A DNA stretch of 64,000 bases from Pseudomonas sp. LBUM920 (GTDB lineage Bacteria > Pseudomonadota > Gammaproteobacteria > Pseudomonadales > Pseudomonadaceae): NCBI RefSeq assembly GCF_003852315.1, contig NZ_CP027762.1, positions 1,097,501 to 1,161,500 on the forward strand. The letters run 5' to 3'. The notes under the pieces are model-generated. The model was not told the DNA's origin and ran no database searches. It was given only the letters and a program-made list of their open reading frames with translations. Shown here piece by piece: positions 26,567-35,370 of this stretch (within the stretch, counting starts at the first letter, position 1; each line of letters opens with the position of its first letter). A program made the position numbers and the translations under genes.

Positions 26567-27427
26567 ATGAAAAAGTTTTTCAGCCTGCTCGCGACCTTGC
26601 TGGTACTGGCTTTGGCGATCTGGATTGGCCGCACGCTGTGGGTGCACTACATGGAGACCCCGTGGACCCGCGACGGTCGTGTGCGCGCCGACATCATCAA
26701 CGTGGCGGCCGACGTCACCGGTGAAGTGGTGGAGGTGCCGGTGCGTGACAACCAGTTGGTGAAGAAGGGCGACCTGCTGATGCAGATCGACCCCGAGCAT
26801 TACCGCATCGCGGTCAAGCAGGCGCAGTCGCTGGTCGCCTCGCGCAAGGCCACGTGGGAGATGCGCAAGGTCAACGCGCACCGCCGCGCCGACCTCGACG
26901 CCCTGGTGATCTCCAAGGAAAACCGCGACGACGCGAGCAACATCGCCGACTCGGCGTTGGCCGATTACCAACACGCGCTGGCGCAGTTAGAGGCGGCTGA
27001 GCTGAATTTGAAACGCACTCAAGTGGTGGCGGCGGTGGACGGCTACGTCACCAACCTCAACGTGCACCGGGGCGACTACGCGCGTATTGGCGAAGCAAAA
27101 ATGGCCGTGGTCGATATGAATTCGTTCTGGGTGTATGGCTTCTTTGAAGAAACCAAGCTGCCCCACGTCAAAGTTGGTGATGAGGCCGATATGCAATTGA
27201 TGAGTGGCGAGACGCTCAAGGGCCACGTGGAAAGCATCTCGCGCGGCATCTACGACCGCGACAACCCCGAGAGCCGCGAACTGATCGCCGATGTGAACCC
27301 GACCTTCAACTGGGTGCGCCTGGCCCAGCGCGTGCCGGTGCGCATTCGCATTGATGAAGTGCCCGAAGGCGTGCTGTTGGCGGCGGGCATTACTTGCACC
27401 GTCATCGTCAACCCAACGCAACACTAA
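26567..27427 (+). CDS. HlyD-family adaptor, AaeA-like
   Basis: Periplasmic adaptor joining the FUSC pump to the outer-membrane lipoprotein. 286 residues: a membrane anchor (about 5-25), METPWTRDGRVRADIINVAADVTGEVVEV as first lipoyl half, a helical hairpin (about 85-145), VDGYVTNLNVHRGDYARIGEAKMAVVDMNSFWV as second half, and a beta-barrel ending CTVIVNPTQH. The start follows CCCCG and lies 10 bp from the preceding gene. Last gene of the operon; a REPIN follows at 27446. Confidence 0.92.
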   Translation: MKKFFSLLATLLVLALAIWIGRTLWVHYMETPWTRDGRVRADIINVAADVTGEVVEVPVRDNQLVKKGDLLMQIDPEHYRIAVKQAQSLVASRKATWEMRKVNAHRRADLDALVISKENRDDASNIADSALADYQHALAQLEAAELNLKRTQVVAAVDGYVTNLNVHRGDYARIGEAKMAVVDMNSFWVYGFFEETKLPHVKVGDEADMQLMSGETLKGHVESISRGIYDRDNPESRELIADVNPTFNWVRLAQRVPVRIRIDEVPEGVLLAAGITCTVIVNPTQH

Positions 27428-27445
27428 CGGCGGGAGCAGGCTTAT

Positions 27446-27533
27446 GTGGGAGCGGGCTTGCTCGCGAAGACGGAGTGTCAGTTGAAGCAAGTGTTGACTG
27501 ATCCGCCGCCTTCGCGAGCAAGCCCGCTCCTAC
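27446..27533. repeat. REPIN between convergent genes
   Basis: GTGGGAGCGGGCTTGCTCGCGAAG and its inverted partner with one mismatch near the end (CTCCTAC instead of CTCCCAC). It lies 18 bp after the adaptor gene and 14 bp before the NTF2-like gene's stop, so it may serve as a shared 3' end. Confidence 0.9.
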
Positions 27534-27546
27534 AGTTTTGACCCTG

Positions 27547-27948
27547 TTAAGCCTTGATAAAGGTTTCGTGCAGATGGCGCCACAGCAAGGCGCCACTGGC
27601 CTGCTTCTCGAACACCACGGTGGCGCGTCGATCAGTCTGCGTGCCGCTGTCATCGATCTGGTGTTCGCGGTAGGTCACCGTGGCGCCGCGTGCATGGCGG
27701 TCGATCCCGGTCATTTCGCTCAAGGTGATTTTCAAGCCCGGGCGCATACCGCCAAGGCGGGTAAACAGTGCCTTCACCCCGGCCGCATTTACCCGCGTAC
27801 CGGTGGCGGGCGCGATCATGCTGAAGTCGGGTGAGAAGCGCGCCAGCAACGTTTGCAGTGTGCCTTCAGGCGCAACGCCGGCAAACCATTGCTCGATCTC
27901 GACATGGGTCTGGATCACTTCTTCAAAAAAATCGCTGTAATCAATCAT
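27547..27948 (-). CDS. NTF2/SnoaL-like protein
   Basis: 133 residues from ATG 27948 (MIDYSDFFEEVIQTHVEIEQWF). The pattern of an N-terminal helix, RFSPDFSMIAPATGTRVNAAGVKALF and TVTYREHQIDDSGTQTDRRATVVFEKQ fits the cone-shaped NTF2 fold (DUF4440/SnoaL group). Such proteins bind small ligands or act as isomerases; no activity can be assigned. The start overlaps the MFS gene's stop by eight bases, so the two are translationally coupled and may belong to one resistance or detoxification unit. Confidence 0.78.
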   Translation of the reverse strand: MIDYSDFFEEVIQTHVEIEQWFAGVAPEGTLQTLLARFSPDFSMIAPATGTRVNAAGVKALFTRLGGMRPGLKITLSEMTGIDRHARGATVTYREHQIDDSGTQTDRRATVVFEKQASGALLWRHLHETFIKA

Positions 27949-29128
27949 GGCTGGGCTCGTTGGCTGGGTGAAGCAGTGTCCGTACTCTGGAAGCGTCCAG
28001 GCGCAGCACTGCAAAAAGGGGCAGCAGTGTCAGGGCTGCCGCTATCGTGAAGGTTATGGCGAAGGAATCCAAGGCCGACAACAGCGCACTGAGCGCCGCC
28101 GCGCCGAGGCAAAAGCTCACTTGCCGATTGATATTCCAAAGGGCGCTGGCATGGCCCATGCGTTGTGCGGGTATGTCGAGAAACGCCAGCGTCTGCGCGG
28201 TGCTGCTGCACAAGCTGCCACCCAGGCCCATCAAGGCATAGGCCGCAATCACCCAGGCGGGTTGGTTGAGCAACAGGATGCCGATGCATTGCAACGCCAT
28301 GCCCGCCAGCAGCAAGGGTTTGGGGCCGCAGCGGTTAAACAGTGTTTTGCTCAGGAAAATCGCCAGCGCCGACGCCAGTGCCCACGGCAGCATCAGCGCG
28401 CCGGTCTGCGTGGCGTCATAGCCGAGGCCGCGCAGGTAGAGGATGGCGATCAGGCTGGTACCGATAAAGACGCCGGGGATGAACAGATAGACCAACATCG
28501 CCACGCGCAGCATCGGGCTACGGATCTGCTTGAAGATGCTGCCCACGTCCAGGGCTGGGCGCACCGTGGCAGGCGCGTCAGGTTTTATCCACAGCAGTGC
28601 CAGCAGCAAAGTGATCAACGCCAGCGGCAGGTTGGCATAGAAGATCCAGCGCCACGACAGGCTGTCGACAATCAACCCGCCCAGGGCCGGCGACAGCGCC
28701 GGCACCAGCAGCGCCACCGACATCACCCACGCCGTCAACTGGCTGCGTTCTGCCGCTGGAAAGTGCCGGTAGGCCATGGCCTGGCCCACGGGAATCAGCA
28801 GTCCGCCGCCCAAGCCTTGCAGCGCCCGCCAGCCAATCAGGGTTTGGATTGAACTCGCCTGGCCGACCATCAGTGAAGCCCCCGCGAATAACAGCAGGCT
28901 CGCCGCGATCAGCGTTCGCTCGCCCATCAGTGCCGCCAGCCACACGCTCAGGGGAATGATCACGGTCAACCCAAGCATGTAGGCGTTGCTGATCCAGGCC
29001 AATTGCGTGACCGAGGCGTGCAGTTCGCGGGCGATGTCCGGGTAGGCGACCGTGGCGACAAACATGTTCACCAGGTCCAGGGCAAAGCCGAATAAAAAGA
29101 TCCAGGCGACTTTCGAGCGGTAGGTCAT
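27941..29128 (-). CDS. MFS multidrug exporter, DHA2-like
   Basis: 395 residues with about 12 membrane helices. Motif A-like WLAALMGERT follows TM2, and motif C-type LVPALSPALGGLIVDSLSWRWIFYANLP in TM5 is the antiporter signature. Predicted proton-coupled drug or metabolite export. It is divergent from a LysR gene (111 bp between starts), which is its probable regulator, and overlaps the NTF2-like gene downstream. Confidence 0.9.
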   Translation of the reverse strand: MTYRSKVAWIFLFGFALDLVNMFVATVAYPDIARELHASVTQLAWISNAYMLGLTVIIPLSVWLAALMGERTLIAASLLLFAGASLMVGQASSIQTLIGWRALQGLGGGLLIPVGQAMAYRHFPAAERSQLTAWVMSVALLVPALSPALGGLIVDSLSWRWIFYANLPLALITLLLALLWIKPDAPATVRPALDVGSIFKQIRSPMLRVAMLVYLFIPGVFIGTSLIAILYLRGLGYDATQTGALMLPWALASALAIFLSKTLFNRCGPKPLLLAGMALQCIGILLLNQPAWVIAAYALMGLGGSLCSSTAQTLAFLDIPAQRMGHASALWNINRQVSFCLGAAALSALLSALDSFAITFTIAAALTLLPLFAVLRLDASRVRTLLHPANEPSHD

Positions 29129-29202
29129 GGACGCGATCCTGCGAATGAAGCGCGCAGGGTAGGCCGCCGGCAGGGTTTGGGCTACGCCGGTTTGCCTGTT
29201 AG

Positions 29203-29225
29203 TTTGTCAAAAATATTTTGACAAA
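29203..29225. promoter_or_regulatory. Perfect 10-3-10 operator-like palindrome
   Basis: TTTGTCAAAA, three bases, TTTTGACAAA. It lies between the divergent MFS and LysR starts and directly abuts the LysR gene's AAAGGAGG (29223-29230). A protein bound here could block LysR translation initiation or transcription and set MFS expression. AT-rich perfect symmetry of this length is unlikely by chance in this GC-rich genome. Confidence 0.65.
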
Positions 29226-29239
29226 GGAGGGCGTGGCCG

Positions 29240-30097
29240 ATGGTCAGCCTGGACCGATTTGACACCTTCAAGGCTGTAGTAGAGGCCGGTTCGCTTACCG
29301 CAGCGGCCGATTTGCTGGGCCAGACCCGCGCCGTGGTCAGCTTCAACCTCAAGCGCCTGGAGGCGGAGCTGGGCGTGACCCTGCTGACCCGCAACACCCG
29401 CCAACTGGCGCTGACCGATGCCGGCGAGCGCTTTTACCTGCGCTGCACACGCATGCTTGAAGAAGCGCGCCTGGCGGTGGAGGAGGCGCGCTCCGAGCAT
29501 GCCCAGCTCAAAGGCACGTTGCGCATCACCACCACGGTGGAATACGCGCTGGCAGTGGTTGCTCCGGCGGTGGAAGCCTTTCGCCGCTTGCACCCGGACC
29601 TGAACATTCACTTATCCACTTCCTCGACCCACGCCGATTTGATCTCCGAACGCTTTGATGTGGCGATTCGACTGGGTCGCCTGCTCGACTCCAACCACCG
29701 TGCGGTGCAGTTGTCGACCTTTGAGGTGTTTGCAGTGGCGGCGCCCGAGTTTGCCGAGGTGCAAACGCTGGATGCGTTGGAACAGGTGCCCAAGCTGGGC
29801 CATGGCCGTTTGACCGAACTGAGCCTGACCGACCCGGCCGGCAGCGAGCATCAATACCGCGCCGGGCCGACTGCGCTGGTGGCCGACAGTGCGGCCGTGC
29901 TTCAGGCGTTTGCCGTGCGCGGCCACGGCGTGGCGGTGCTGCCGCAATGGTTGGTGCAGGATGACCTGGCGGCGGGGCGCTTGGTGCGCTTGTTGGCGGA
30001 CCATCGCTTTGCGCCACAGGGGATCTACGCGATGTACCCGGACACCCGGCATTTGCCGCTCAAGGTGCGGGCGTTTATCGATTTCATGAAAGGCTAG
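29240..30097 (+). CDS. LysR-family regulator divergent from the MFS exporter
   Basis: 285 residues: N-terminal helix-turn-helix (DTFKAVVEAGSLTAAADLLGQTRAVVSFNLKRLEAEL) and effector domain (about 90-285; STSSTHADLISERFDVAIRLGRL, then GHGVAVLPQWLVQDDLAAGRLVRLL). It belongs to the CrgA/DsdC-like branch by general pattern. The start at ATG 29240 follows AAAGGAGG nine bases upstream. Its stop overlaps the convergent SDR gene by four bases. Confidence 0.9.
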   Translation: MVSLDRFDTFKAVVEAGSLTAAADLLGQTRAVVSFNLKRLEAELGVTLLTRNTRQLALTDAGERFYLRCTRMLEEARLAVEEARSEHAQLKGTLRITTTVEYALAVVAPAVEAFRRLHPDLNIHLSTSSTHADLISERFDVAIRLGRLLDSNHRAVQLSTFEVFAVAAPEFAEVQTLDALEQVPKLGHGRLTELSLTDPAGSEHQYRAGPTALVADSAAVLQAFAVRGHGVAVLPQWLVQDDLAAGRLVRLLADHRFAPQGIYAMYPDTRHLPLKVRAFIDFMKG

Positions 30098-30906
30098 AGC
30101 GAGCCCGACAGGCCGAAGCGCTTCTTCAACACTTTTTCCAACAGGGCCTTGGGCACCAAGGCCGCCATCAGTGGCAGCGCCCGGCAGCCATTGCCCGCGC
30201 GCAGCAGGCGTGGCGGCGTTGGCTGTTGCACCGCCTTTAACACGTGCGCCGCGAATTGCTCGGCTGAGGTCGGGTTGTTCTGCGAGGCCTGGGAGCGCGC
30301 ACGAATGCCTTCGCGCAACGGCCACCATGGCGATTTTTCGTTGATCAACAGCTCGGCCTGGGCGCCGGCGTTTTTCGCAAAGTGCGTGTCGATAGCGCCC
30401 GGCTGCACTTCCATCACGCGCACACCAAAGGGCGCCAGCTCCATGCGCAGTGCGTCGCTCAGCGCGTGCACTGCCGCTTTCGAGGCGCAGTAGGCACCGG
30501 CAAACGGTGTCACCAAGACGCCGGAGACACTGCCGATGTTCACCACCAGGCCTTTGGCGCGACGCAGCGCAGGAAACAGCGCCTGGGTCACGCCGACGAT
30601 GGAAAACACATTGGTTTCGAACTGGCGTTGCATGGCCTCGGTGCCGCCGTCGAGCAGCGGGCCCATGGCGCCATAACCGGCGTTGTTGATCAGCACGTCC
30701 AGCCCGCCGATCTGTTCGGCGAGCGCCTTGAGCGCCACAGCGTCGTTGACGTCCAGTTGCACGGCCTTGAAACCGGCGGCAGCCAGGGCGCTGACATCAT
30801 CAGGCTGGCGGGCGCTGGCCCACACTTCATAGCCTGCGGTTTTGAAGGCATTGGCCAGGGCGCGGCCGATGCCGCTGGAGCAGCCGGTGATCAGTACAGT
30901 GGGCAT
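30094..30906 (-). CDS. Short-chain dehydrogenase/reductase
   Basis: 270 residues of the classical SDR fold: TGCSSGIG nucleotide-binding loop (7-14), NNAG (74-77), catalytic Ser in VNIGSVSG and Tyr-x3-Lys in YCASK. The C-terminal extension (RAGNGCRALPLMAALVPKALLEKVLKKRFG) is basic and may lie at a membrane surface. NAD(P)-dependent oxidation or reduction of an unknown substrate. ATG 30906 has AAGGA upstream (in CAAAGGATTGATTC). A gap of 14 bp separates it from the next gene upstream. Confidence 0.88.
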   Translation of the reverse strand: MPTVLITGCSSGIGRALANAFKTAGYEVWASARQPDDVSALAAAGFKAVQLDVNDAVALKALAEQIGGLDVLINNAGYGAMGPLLDGGTEAMQRQFETNVFSIVGVTQALFPALRRAKGLVVNIGSVSGVLVTPFAGAYCASKAAVHALSDALRMELAPFGVRVMEVQPGAIDTHFAKNAGAQAELLINEKSPWWPLREGIRARSQASQNNPTSAEQFAAHVLKAVQQPTPPRLLRAGNGCRALPLMAALVPKALLEKVLKKRFGLSGSL

Positions 30907-30920
30907 GAATCAATCCTTTG

Positions 30921-31385
30921 TCAGTCCGAGAAACTGCCTTGCAGGTGCTCGGCGCGAAATTCCAGGGTTTGTGGGCGGTAGCCGGGGCGCAGCGGTGGTG
31001 TGGGCAGGCAGTCGTCCCAGGTGGCGCCGGCCTGCAACTCGCCGGGGCCGCGATAGCGTGGGGCGGCGTAGACATTGTCGGCCAGGTTGACGGAGTCGCC
31101 CGGTGCATAGGCTGCAACGCGCCAGCGCAGTTCGGTCAGCGGTACGTCGTTGCCGTTGCTCAGGACCAGTTTGAGCGGCCGGTCTGGCGGGCATTCCTGC
31201 GGCGCATAGCTGATGCGCAGTTCCAGGCGCGACAGTTGCGAGGCTTCGCGGCTGTCCAGCCACACCACCCAAATCGCCACACAGCCCAGGCCGACGGCGG
31301 CCGCCAGCGACACCGGCAACGCCTTGGCCGGGTAGCGCAGCAGCAGGATCAGCCAGGTGATGATCAGGAGAACGCCGAAGAACAT
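30921..31385 (-). CDS. Small membrane-anchored hypothetical protein
   Basis: About 154 residues with two N-terminal membrane helices (about 2-18 and 25-43). A soluble domain of about 110 residues follows with a beta-sandwich look (LELRISYAPQECPPDRPLKLVLSNGNDVPLTELRW, two cysteines). I chose ATG 31385 because GAGGTGG lies just upstream; GTG 31394 is the alternative. Similar Pseudomonas proteins are often named multidrug transporter without evidence, which I do not follow. Probably co-transcribed with the SDR 14 bp downstream. Confidence 0.7.
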   Translation of the reverse strand: MFFGVLLIITWLILLLRYPAKALPVSLAAAVGLGCVAIWVVWLDSREASQLSRLELRISYAPQECPPDRPLKLVLSNGNDVPLTELRWRVAAYAPGDSVNLADNVYAAPRYRGPGELQAGATWDDCLPTPPLRPGYRPQTLEFRAEHLQGSFSD

Positions 31386-31470
31386 GGAGACCACCTCGAA
31401 TAGGGAACGAGCATCCTAACTTAAGCGTAGGTGGGATTGGCGAGCTTGAGCGGTGTGTTGGCTGGGCGGC

Positions 31471-31497
31471 CGCCATCGCAGGCAAGCCAGCGCCCAC
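31471..31497. repeat. Single REP
   Basis: CGCCATCGCAGGCAAGCCAG followed by CGCCCACC; no inverted partner nearby. Confidence 0.75.
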
Positions 31498-31523
31498 CTT
31501 GGACTGCATTCACCAATCAAAAG

Positions 31524-31546
31524 GTGGGAGGGGGCTTGCCCCCGAT
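31524..31546. repeat. Single REP, GGGGGCTTGCCCCCGATG type
   Basis: GTGGGAGGGGGCTTGCCCCC then GATG. It is the same core type as the REPIN between algL and algI, here as a solitary unit. Confidence 0.75.
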
Positions 31547-31686
31547 GACTGACTGAGCAGAAGAATCCGCCTGCAATCCTTCGGTGCACGCCTGAACCAA
31601 GACCAAACCGGTTTCGGCCAATTGCAGGCTGGTCCCGTTCAGGTAGCTCGGGTGTTCAGTGCATGAGTGTTTTTGTGCTTTCGGAC

Positions 31687-31775
31687 GCCATCGCAGGCAA
31701 GCCAGCTCCCACAGTTGACCGGGTACATCCGTTGAAATGCGGTTAACTGTGGGCGCTGGCTTGCCTGCGATGAGG
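31687..31775. repeat. Outward-facing REP pair
   Basis: Two REPs of the CTGGCTTGCCTGCGATG type (31687-31712 and 31749-31775) face in the orientation opposite to the usual REPIN, with GTGGG ends inside. The 31386-31875 gap holds these REPs and the algA terminator and no gene that I can support. Confidence 0.8.
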
Positions 31776-31800
31776 CCTGCACATTCACCCCAAAACCCAC

Positions 31801-31859
31801 AAAAAAAGCCCCCACCCAACCCACTGCGGATAGGGGACGCAATGGGCTGGATGAGGGCT
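31801..31859 (-). terminator. Terminator of the alginate operon
   Basis: Downstream of algA on the minus strand, AGCCCTCATCCAGCCCA pairs with TGGGTTGGGTGGGGGCT across a loop and is followed by seven T (31801-31807 as A on the plus strand). Confidence 0.85.
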
Positions 31860-31875
31860 TCTTTCTACGACTGTT

Positions 31876-33327
31876 TTACTGCGCGATAGTTTTCACCGAC
31901 ACGCCACGTTCTACCGGGGTGGAGCGTCCGTAGATATCTTCGAACCGCTCGATATCGTCTTCGCCCAGGTAGCTGCCCGATTGCACTTCGATGATTTCCA
32001 ACGGGATCTTGCCCGGGTTGCGCAGGCGGTGCACCGAGGCGATCGGGATGTAGGTGGACTGGTTCTCGCAGAGCAGGAACACATTCTCGTCACACGTGAC
32101 TTCGGCCGTGCCGCTGACCACGATCCAGTGCTCGGCGCGGTGGTGGTGCATTTGCAGGGACAGGCACGCGCCCGGCTTGACCGAGATGTGCTTGACCTGG
32201 AAGCGGCCGCCCATGTCCACCGAGTCGTAAGAGCCCCACGGACGATAGACTTCGCAGTGGTTCTGGGTTTCGCTGCGGCCCTGGTCGTTCAGGGTGCTGA
32301 CCATCTGCTTGACGCCCTGGACCTTGTCCTTGTGGGCAATCATCATCGCGTCCTTGGTTTCCACCACCACGATGTTGTCCAGGCCGATCACCGACACCAG
32401 CTTGCCGTTGCCGTGAATCATGCAATTGCGGCTGTCCTGGATCACCACGTCGCCTTTGCTGACGTTACCGTGAACGTCCTTGTCGTTGACCGCCCACAGC
32501 GAGGCCCAGCAACCCACATCGCTCCAGCCGGCGCTCAGCGGTACCACGCAGGCGCGCTGGGTTTTTTCCATCACGGCGTAGTCGATGGAATTGTCCGGGC
32601 AGCAGGCGAAGGTGGCTTCGTCGAAGGTCACGGTGTCGGCGGTCTGCTCGCTGCGTTCCAGGGTCAACAGGCAGGTGTCGTAGATGTCCGGATCGTGTTT
32701 TTTCAGCTCTTCGAGGAAGCGGCTGGCGCGGAACAGGAACATGCCGCTGTTCCAGAAGTAACCGCCGCTTTTGACAAACTCGACGGCGCGTTTTTCATTG
32801 GGTTTTTCGACGAACTGTTCAACGCGGCTCACGCCTTCGGGCAGCAGCGAATCGTTGGTGGACTTGATGTAGCCATAACCGGTTTCCGGACGGGTGGCCG
32901 GTACGCCGAACAGTACCATCTCGCCACGCTCGGCGGCCACGGTGGCCAGGGCCAGGGCGCGTTGCAGGGCTTTCTGGTCGTCAATCACGTGGTCGGCCGG
33001 CAGCACCAGCATCAGCTCGTCGCGGCCTTCGTTGACCAGCATCATCGCCGTCAGGGCCACGGCCGGCGCAGTGTTGCGACCGAACGGCTCCATCAGGATG
33101 CGCTGGCATTCGAGCTTACGCGTGCTCAGTTGCTCGTTGACGATGAAACGGTGGTCCTTGTTGCAGACCACGATAGGGGAGTCCATGCCTTCGAACACCA
33201 GACGCTCCAGGGTTTGCTGGAACAGGGTGTGCTCGCCGGTCAGGGCCAGGAATTGCTTAGGGAACTGTTTACGCGAAAGCGGCCAAAGACGTGAGCCGCT
33301 ACCACCGGAAAGGATTACTGGAATCAT
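31876..33327 (-). CDS. algA: Mannose-6-P isomerase / mannose-1-P guanylyltransferase AlgA
   Basis: Bifunctional enzyme making mannose-6-phosphate and GDP-mannose, the first and third steps of alginate precursor synthesis. 483 residues: the nucleotidyltransferase N-terminal domain has LSGGSGSRLWPLSRKQFPKQF and the GDP-mannose motif FVEKPN. The C-terminal cupin isomerase domain (about 350-480) has SLQMHHHRAEHWIVVSG with metal-binding histidines. Last gene of the alginate operon. Its start is 173 bp from algF, with a REPIN in between, so it may be less strongly coupled to the rest. Confidence 0.97.
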   Translation of the reverse strand: MIPVILSGGSGSRLWPLSRKQFPKQFLALTGEHTLFQQTLERLVFEGMDSPIVVCNKDHRFIVNEQLSTRKLECQRILMEPFGRNTAPAVALTAMMLVNEGRDELMLVLPADHVIDDQKALQRALALATVAAERGEMVLFGVPATRPETGYGYIKSTNDSLLPEGVSRVEQFVEKPNEKRAVEFVKSGGYFWNSGMFLFRASRFLEELKKHDPDIYDTCLLTLERSEQTADTVTFDEATFACCPDNSIDYAVMEKTQRACVVPLSAGWSDVGCWASLWAVNDKDVHGNVSKGDVVIQDSRNCMIHGNGKLVSVIGLDNIVVVETKDAMMIAHKDKVQGVKQMVSTLNDQGRSETQNHCEVYRPWGSYDSVDMGGRFQVKHISVKPGACLSLQMHHHRAEHWIVVSGTAEVTCDENVFLLCENQSTYIPIASVHRLRNPGKIPLEIIEVQSGSYLGEDDIERFEDIYGRSTPVERGVSVKTIAQ

Positions 33328-33404
33328 GGGGGTTTCTCCTTGAATCGATTTGGGTCAGAGCTACGAAGGTTTGTCGTTCCACTCTTGTTTTTGTCTCGGT
33401 CTCT

Positions 33405-33490
33405 GTGGGAGCTGGCTTGCCTGCGATGCAGGCAACTCGGTCTGTCAGTGACACCGAGGTGATGCCATCGCGGGCAAGCCCGGCTCCCAC
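33405..33490. repeat. REPIN between algF and algA
   Basis: Inverted REPs with the core GTGGGAGCTGGCTTGCCTGCGATG, inside the alginate operon's algF-algA gap. One arm reads CGGGCAAGCCCGGCTCCCAC, a few changes from the other. Confidence 0.9.
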
Positions 33491-33500
33491 AGAGAAATCA

Positions 33501-34157
33501 TTAGCGGGTCGACACTGGGCGTTTCACCCAGACTGGCGAAATGCTCGAACCGGAACCGGTGACATACAGCACCGCCGCTTCACCACGTTCCAACGCCACC
33601 GGCTTCACATCGCCGACTTTCTTGTCACCGTCATACAACGCCAGGCTCACCTTCACCGGGTTGATTTCGCGCTCGCCACGGCCCTTGGCGGCCACCGACT
33701 TGACCACATCGGTCTTGCCGTCGGCAGTTTTCAGGGTCAGGGCCTTGTCGCTGAGGTTCTGCACGCGTACCAGGGATTTCTGCTTGTTCTTGAACGGCGG
33801 TTCTTCGATCAGCTGGGGCTGGCCGCTGCCGCTGTTGACCAGGGTGTAGTAGTGGTCGGCGGCGAGTTTGACCGGCACGGTCTGGCTGCCGACCTTGGCG
33901 CTGTAGTCACCGCCGGGCATGAAGCTGAAATCGCTGCTGGCCAGTGGCGCAACGTCGCTCAGGTTGGTGGCGCCGACGGTGGCGCTGACTTCCTGGTTGC
34001 TGGCGTTGTACACACGTACAAAGCTTGAGCCTTTCGGCGCGGTTGGGCCGTAAAGGGCGGCGTCGCCCCCGGCGAAGGCGGACATCGATACGAAGCTCAA
34101 GCCGGCAGCAATGGCCAGGGTCTTGGCGAGACGACGCGGAGTAGTAGTGAAAGTCAT
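33501..34157 (-). CDS. algF: Alginate O-acetylation protein AlgF
   Basis: Periplasmic protein needed for O-acetylation of alginate with AlgI, AlgJ and AlgX. 218 residues, Sec signal peptide (about 1-30, cleavage at AFA-GG), then two small beta-rich domains beginning DAALYGPTAPKGSSFVRVYNASNQ, as in known AlgF. ATG 34157 has AGAGAGG upstream and lies 16 bp after algJ. Confidence 0.95.
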   Translation of the reverse strand: MTFTTTPRRLAKTLAIAAGLSFVSMSAFAGGDAALYGPTAPKGSSFVRVYNASNQEVSATVGATNLSDVAPLASSDFSFMPGGDYSAKVGSQTVPVKLAADHYYTLVNSGSGQPQLIEEPPFKNKQKSLVRVQNLSDKALTLKTADGKTDVVKSVAAKGRGEREINPVKVSLALYDGDKKVGDVKPVALERGEAAVLYVTGSGSSISPVWVKRPVSTR

Positions 34158-34173
34158 GTGAGTTACCTCTCTT

Positions 34174-35358
34174 TCAGTTTTGCGCCCGGTCGGGCGTCTC
34201 GGATTTTTGGGTTTTAGCTGGGGTGTTCAGTGCCATGTTCTGTTGGCGCGAACCGGCTTGTTTAAGCTGCGCAACCCACTGCGGGTCGGCATCACCGATT
34301 TCGTTGTTGACGGGCAGATAACGTTCAGGGAACTCCCAGATCAGCACCTGTGGCGGGCTGTTCTTGAAGTCGTCGCTTTTGAGGTAGCTGAGCATCGGCA
34401 GAATCGGGCCGTGGCCGTCTTCGGAGTAGTTGATGACGTCGCTGTGCAAGGCTTGCTTGAGGGCGCCGACGAAGTTCCAGTTAGGGTTGGCGCTGTAGCT
34501 GGTGCCGACCAGTGCCACCGGGGTTTCGCTGTCGCTGAACAGGCCATCGTCGCCCTTGTTTTCAGCCAGGTGGGTGACGCGTTTTTGCAGCGGCTCTTTG
34601 GGCGGCATCAGGTTTTCGAACAGCGGGTCCAGCGGCAGGAACAGACGCAGGTCGCCTTTATGCGGCTCGGTTTTTTCGGCTTCGGTGACAAAGCGCTGCG
34701 GCTCACCGCTGAGCGGGGCCTTTTCGGTGATCACCTTGGCCAGTTGCTTGGCGGCAATTTCGGCGCCGTCCGGGGTCCAGTGGGTGTCGGTGCGCAGGAA
34801 CACTTGCGTGCCGCCCAGCTTGGCCTGTTGCAGCGGGCCAAGCAGGTCGGGCGCGATGATCTTGTCGGCGGCGACACGGGCGTGGAAGTCCTCATACAGG
34901 TTGGCGTGGATGCTCGCCGGTTTCACTTCGCCCAGGTGTTCCGGGTACAGGCGCACCTTGGCCGGCACAATCGCCATGACCAACTCAATGCCCTGAGCCT
35001 TGAGCTTCTGGCGCACGCCTTCGACCAGCGCGTAGTTGCCTTGCAGGTTCTGGTCTTCGTTGACGATCGGGTTGAATTCCTCGTCGCTGTACAACCAGTG
35101 ATCGCGGCCCAGCACCACGCCAGGGCGGCCTTCGTTGAACAGTTTGTAGTCCAGCGCGGCCCACAGGTTGGTGCCGATGCGCTTGATCGGGAACTGGTCG
35201 TCGTAGTGCGTCTCGACGGCCTTGGTCCAGCGGCCGTTAAGCACGGTCGCGTCGGCATTGGTGCTGAAGCCGAAGAAGCTGCGCATCGACCAGGCGCCCA
35301 GGGCCAGCAGCACCAGCAGGAACAGCGCGATATAGAGGACGCGGAATGAACGGGTCAT
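34174..35358 (-). CDS. algJ: Alginate O-acetyltransferase AlgJ
   Basis: 394 residues: an N-terminal membrane anchor or uncleaved signal (about 7-27) and an SGNH-like acetylesterase domain. The DxH motif is in LRTDTHWTPDG and the nucleophile Ser is in VGTSYSANPNWNF. It takes part in moving acetyl groups to alginate, with AlgX doing the final transfer. The gap to algI is 12 bp and GGGGAGCC serves as ribosome binding site. The last 30 residues are polar and probably disordered. Confidence 0.95.
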   Translation of the reverse strand: MTRSFRVLYIALFLLVLLALGAWSMRSFFGFSTNADATVLNGRWTKAVETHYDDQFPIKRIGTNLWAALDYKLFNEGRPGVVLGRDHWLYSDEEFNPIVNEDQNLQGNYALVEGVRQKLKAQGIELVMAIVPAKVRLYPEHLGEVKPASIHANLYEDFHARVAADKIIAPDLLGPLQQAKLGGTQVFLRTDTHWTPDGAEIAAKQLAKVITEKAPLSGEPQRFVTEAEKTEPHKGDLRLFLPLDPLFENLMPPKEPLQKRVTHLAENKGDDGLFSDSETPVALVGTSYSANPNWNFVGALKQALHSDVINYSEDGHGPILPMLSYLKSDDFKNSPPQVLIWEFPERYLPVNNEIGDADPQWVAQLKQAGSRQQNMALNTPAKTQKSETPDRAQN

Positions 35359-35370
35359 GGTCGGCTCCCC

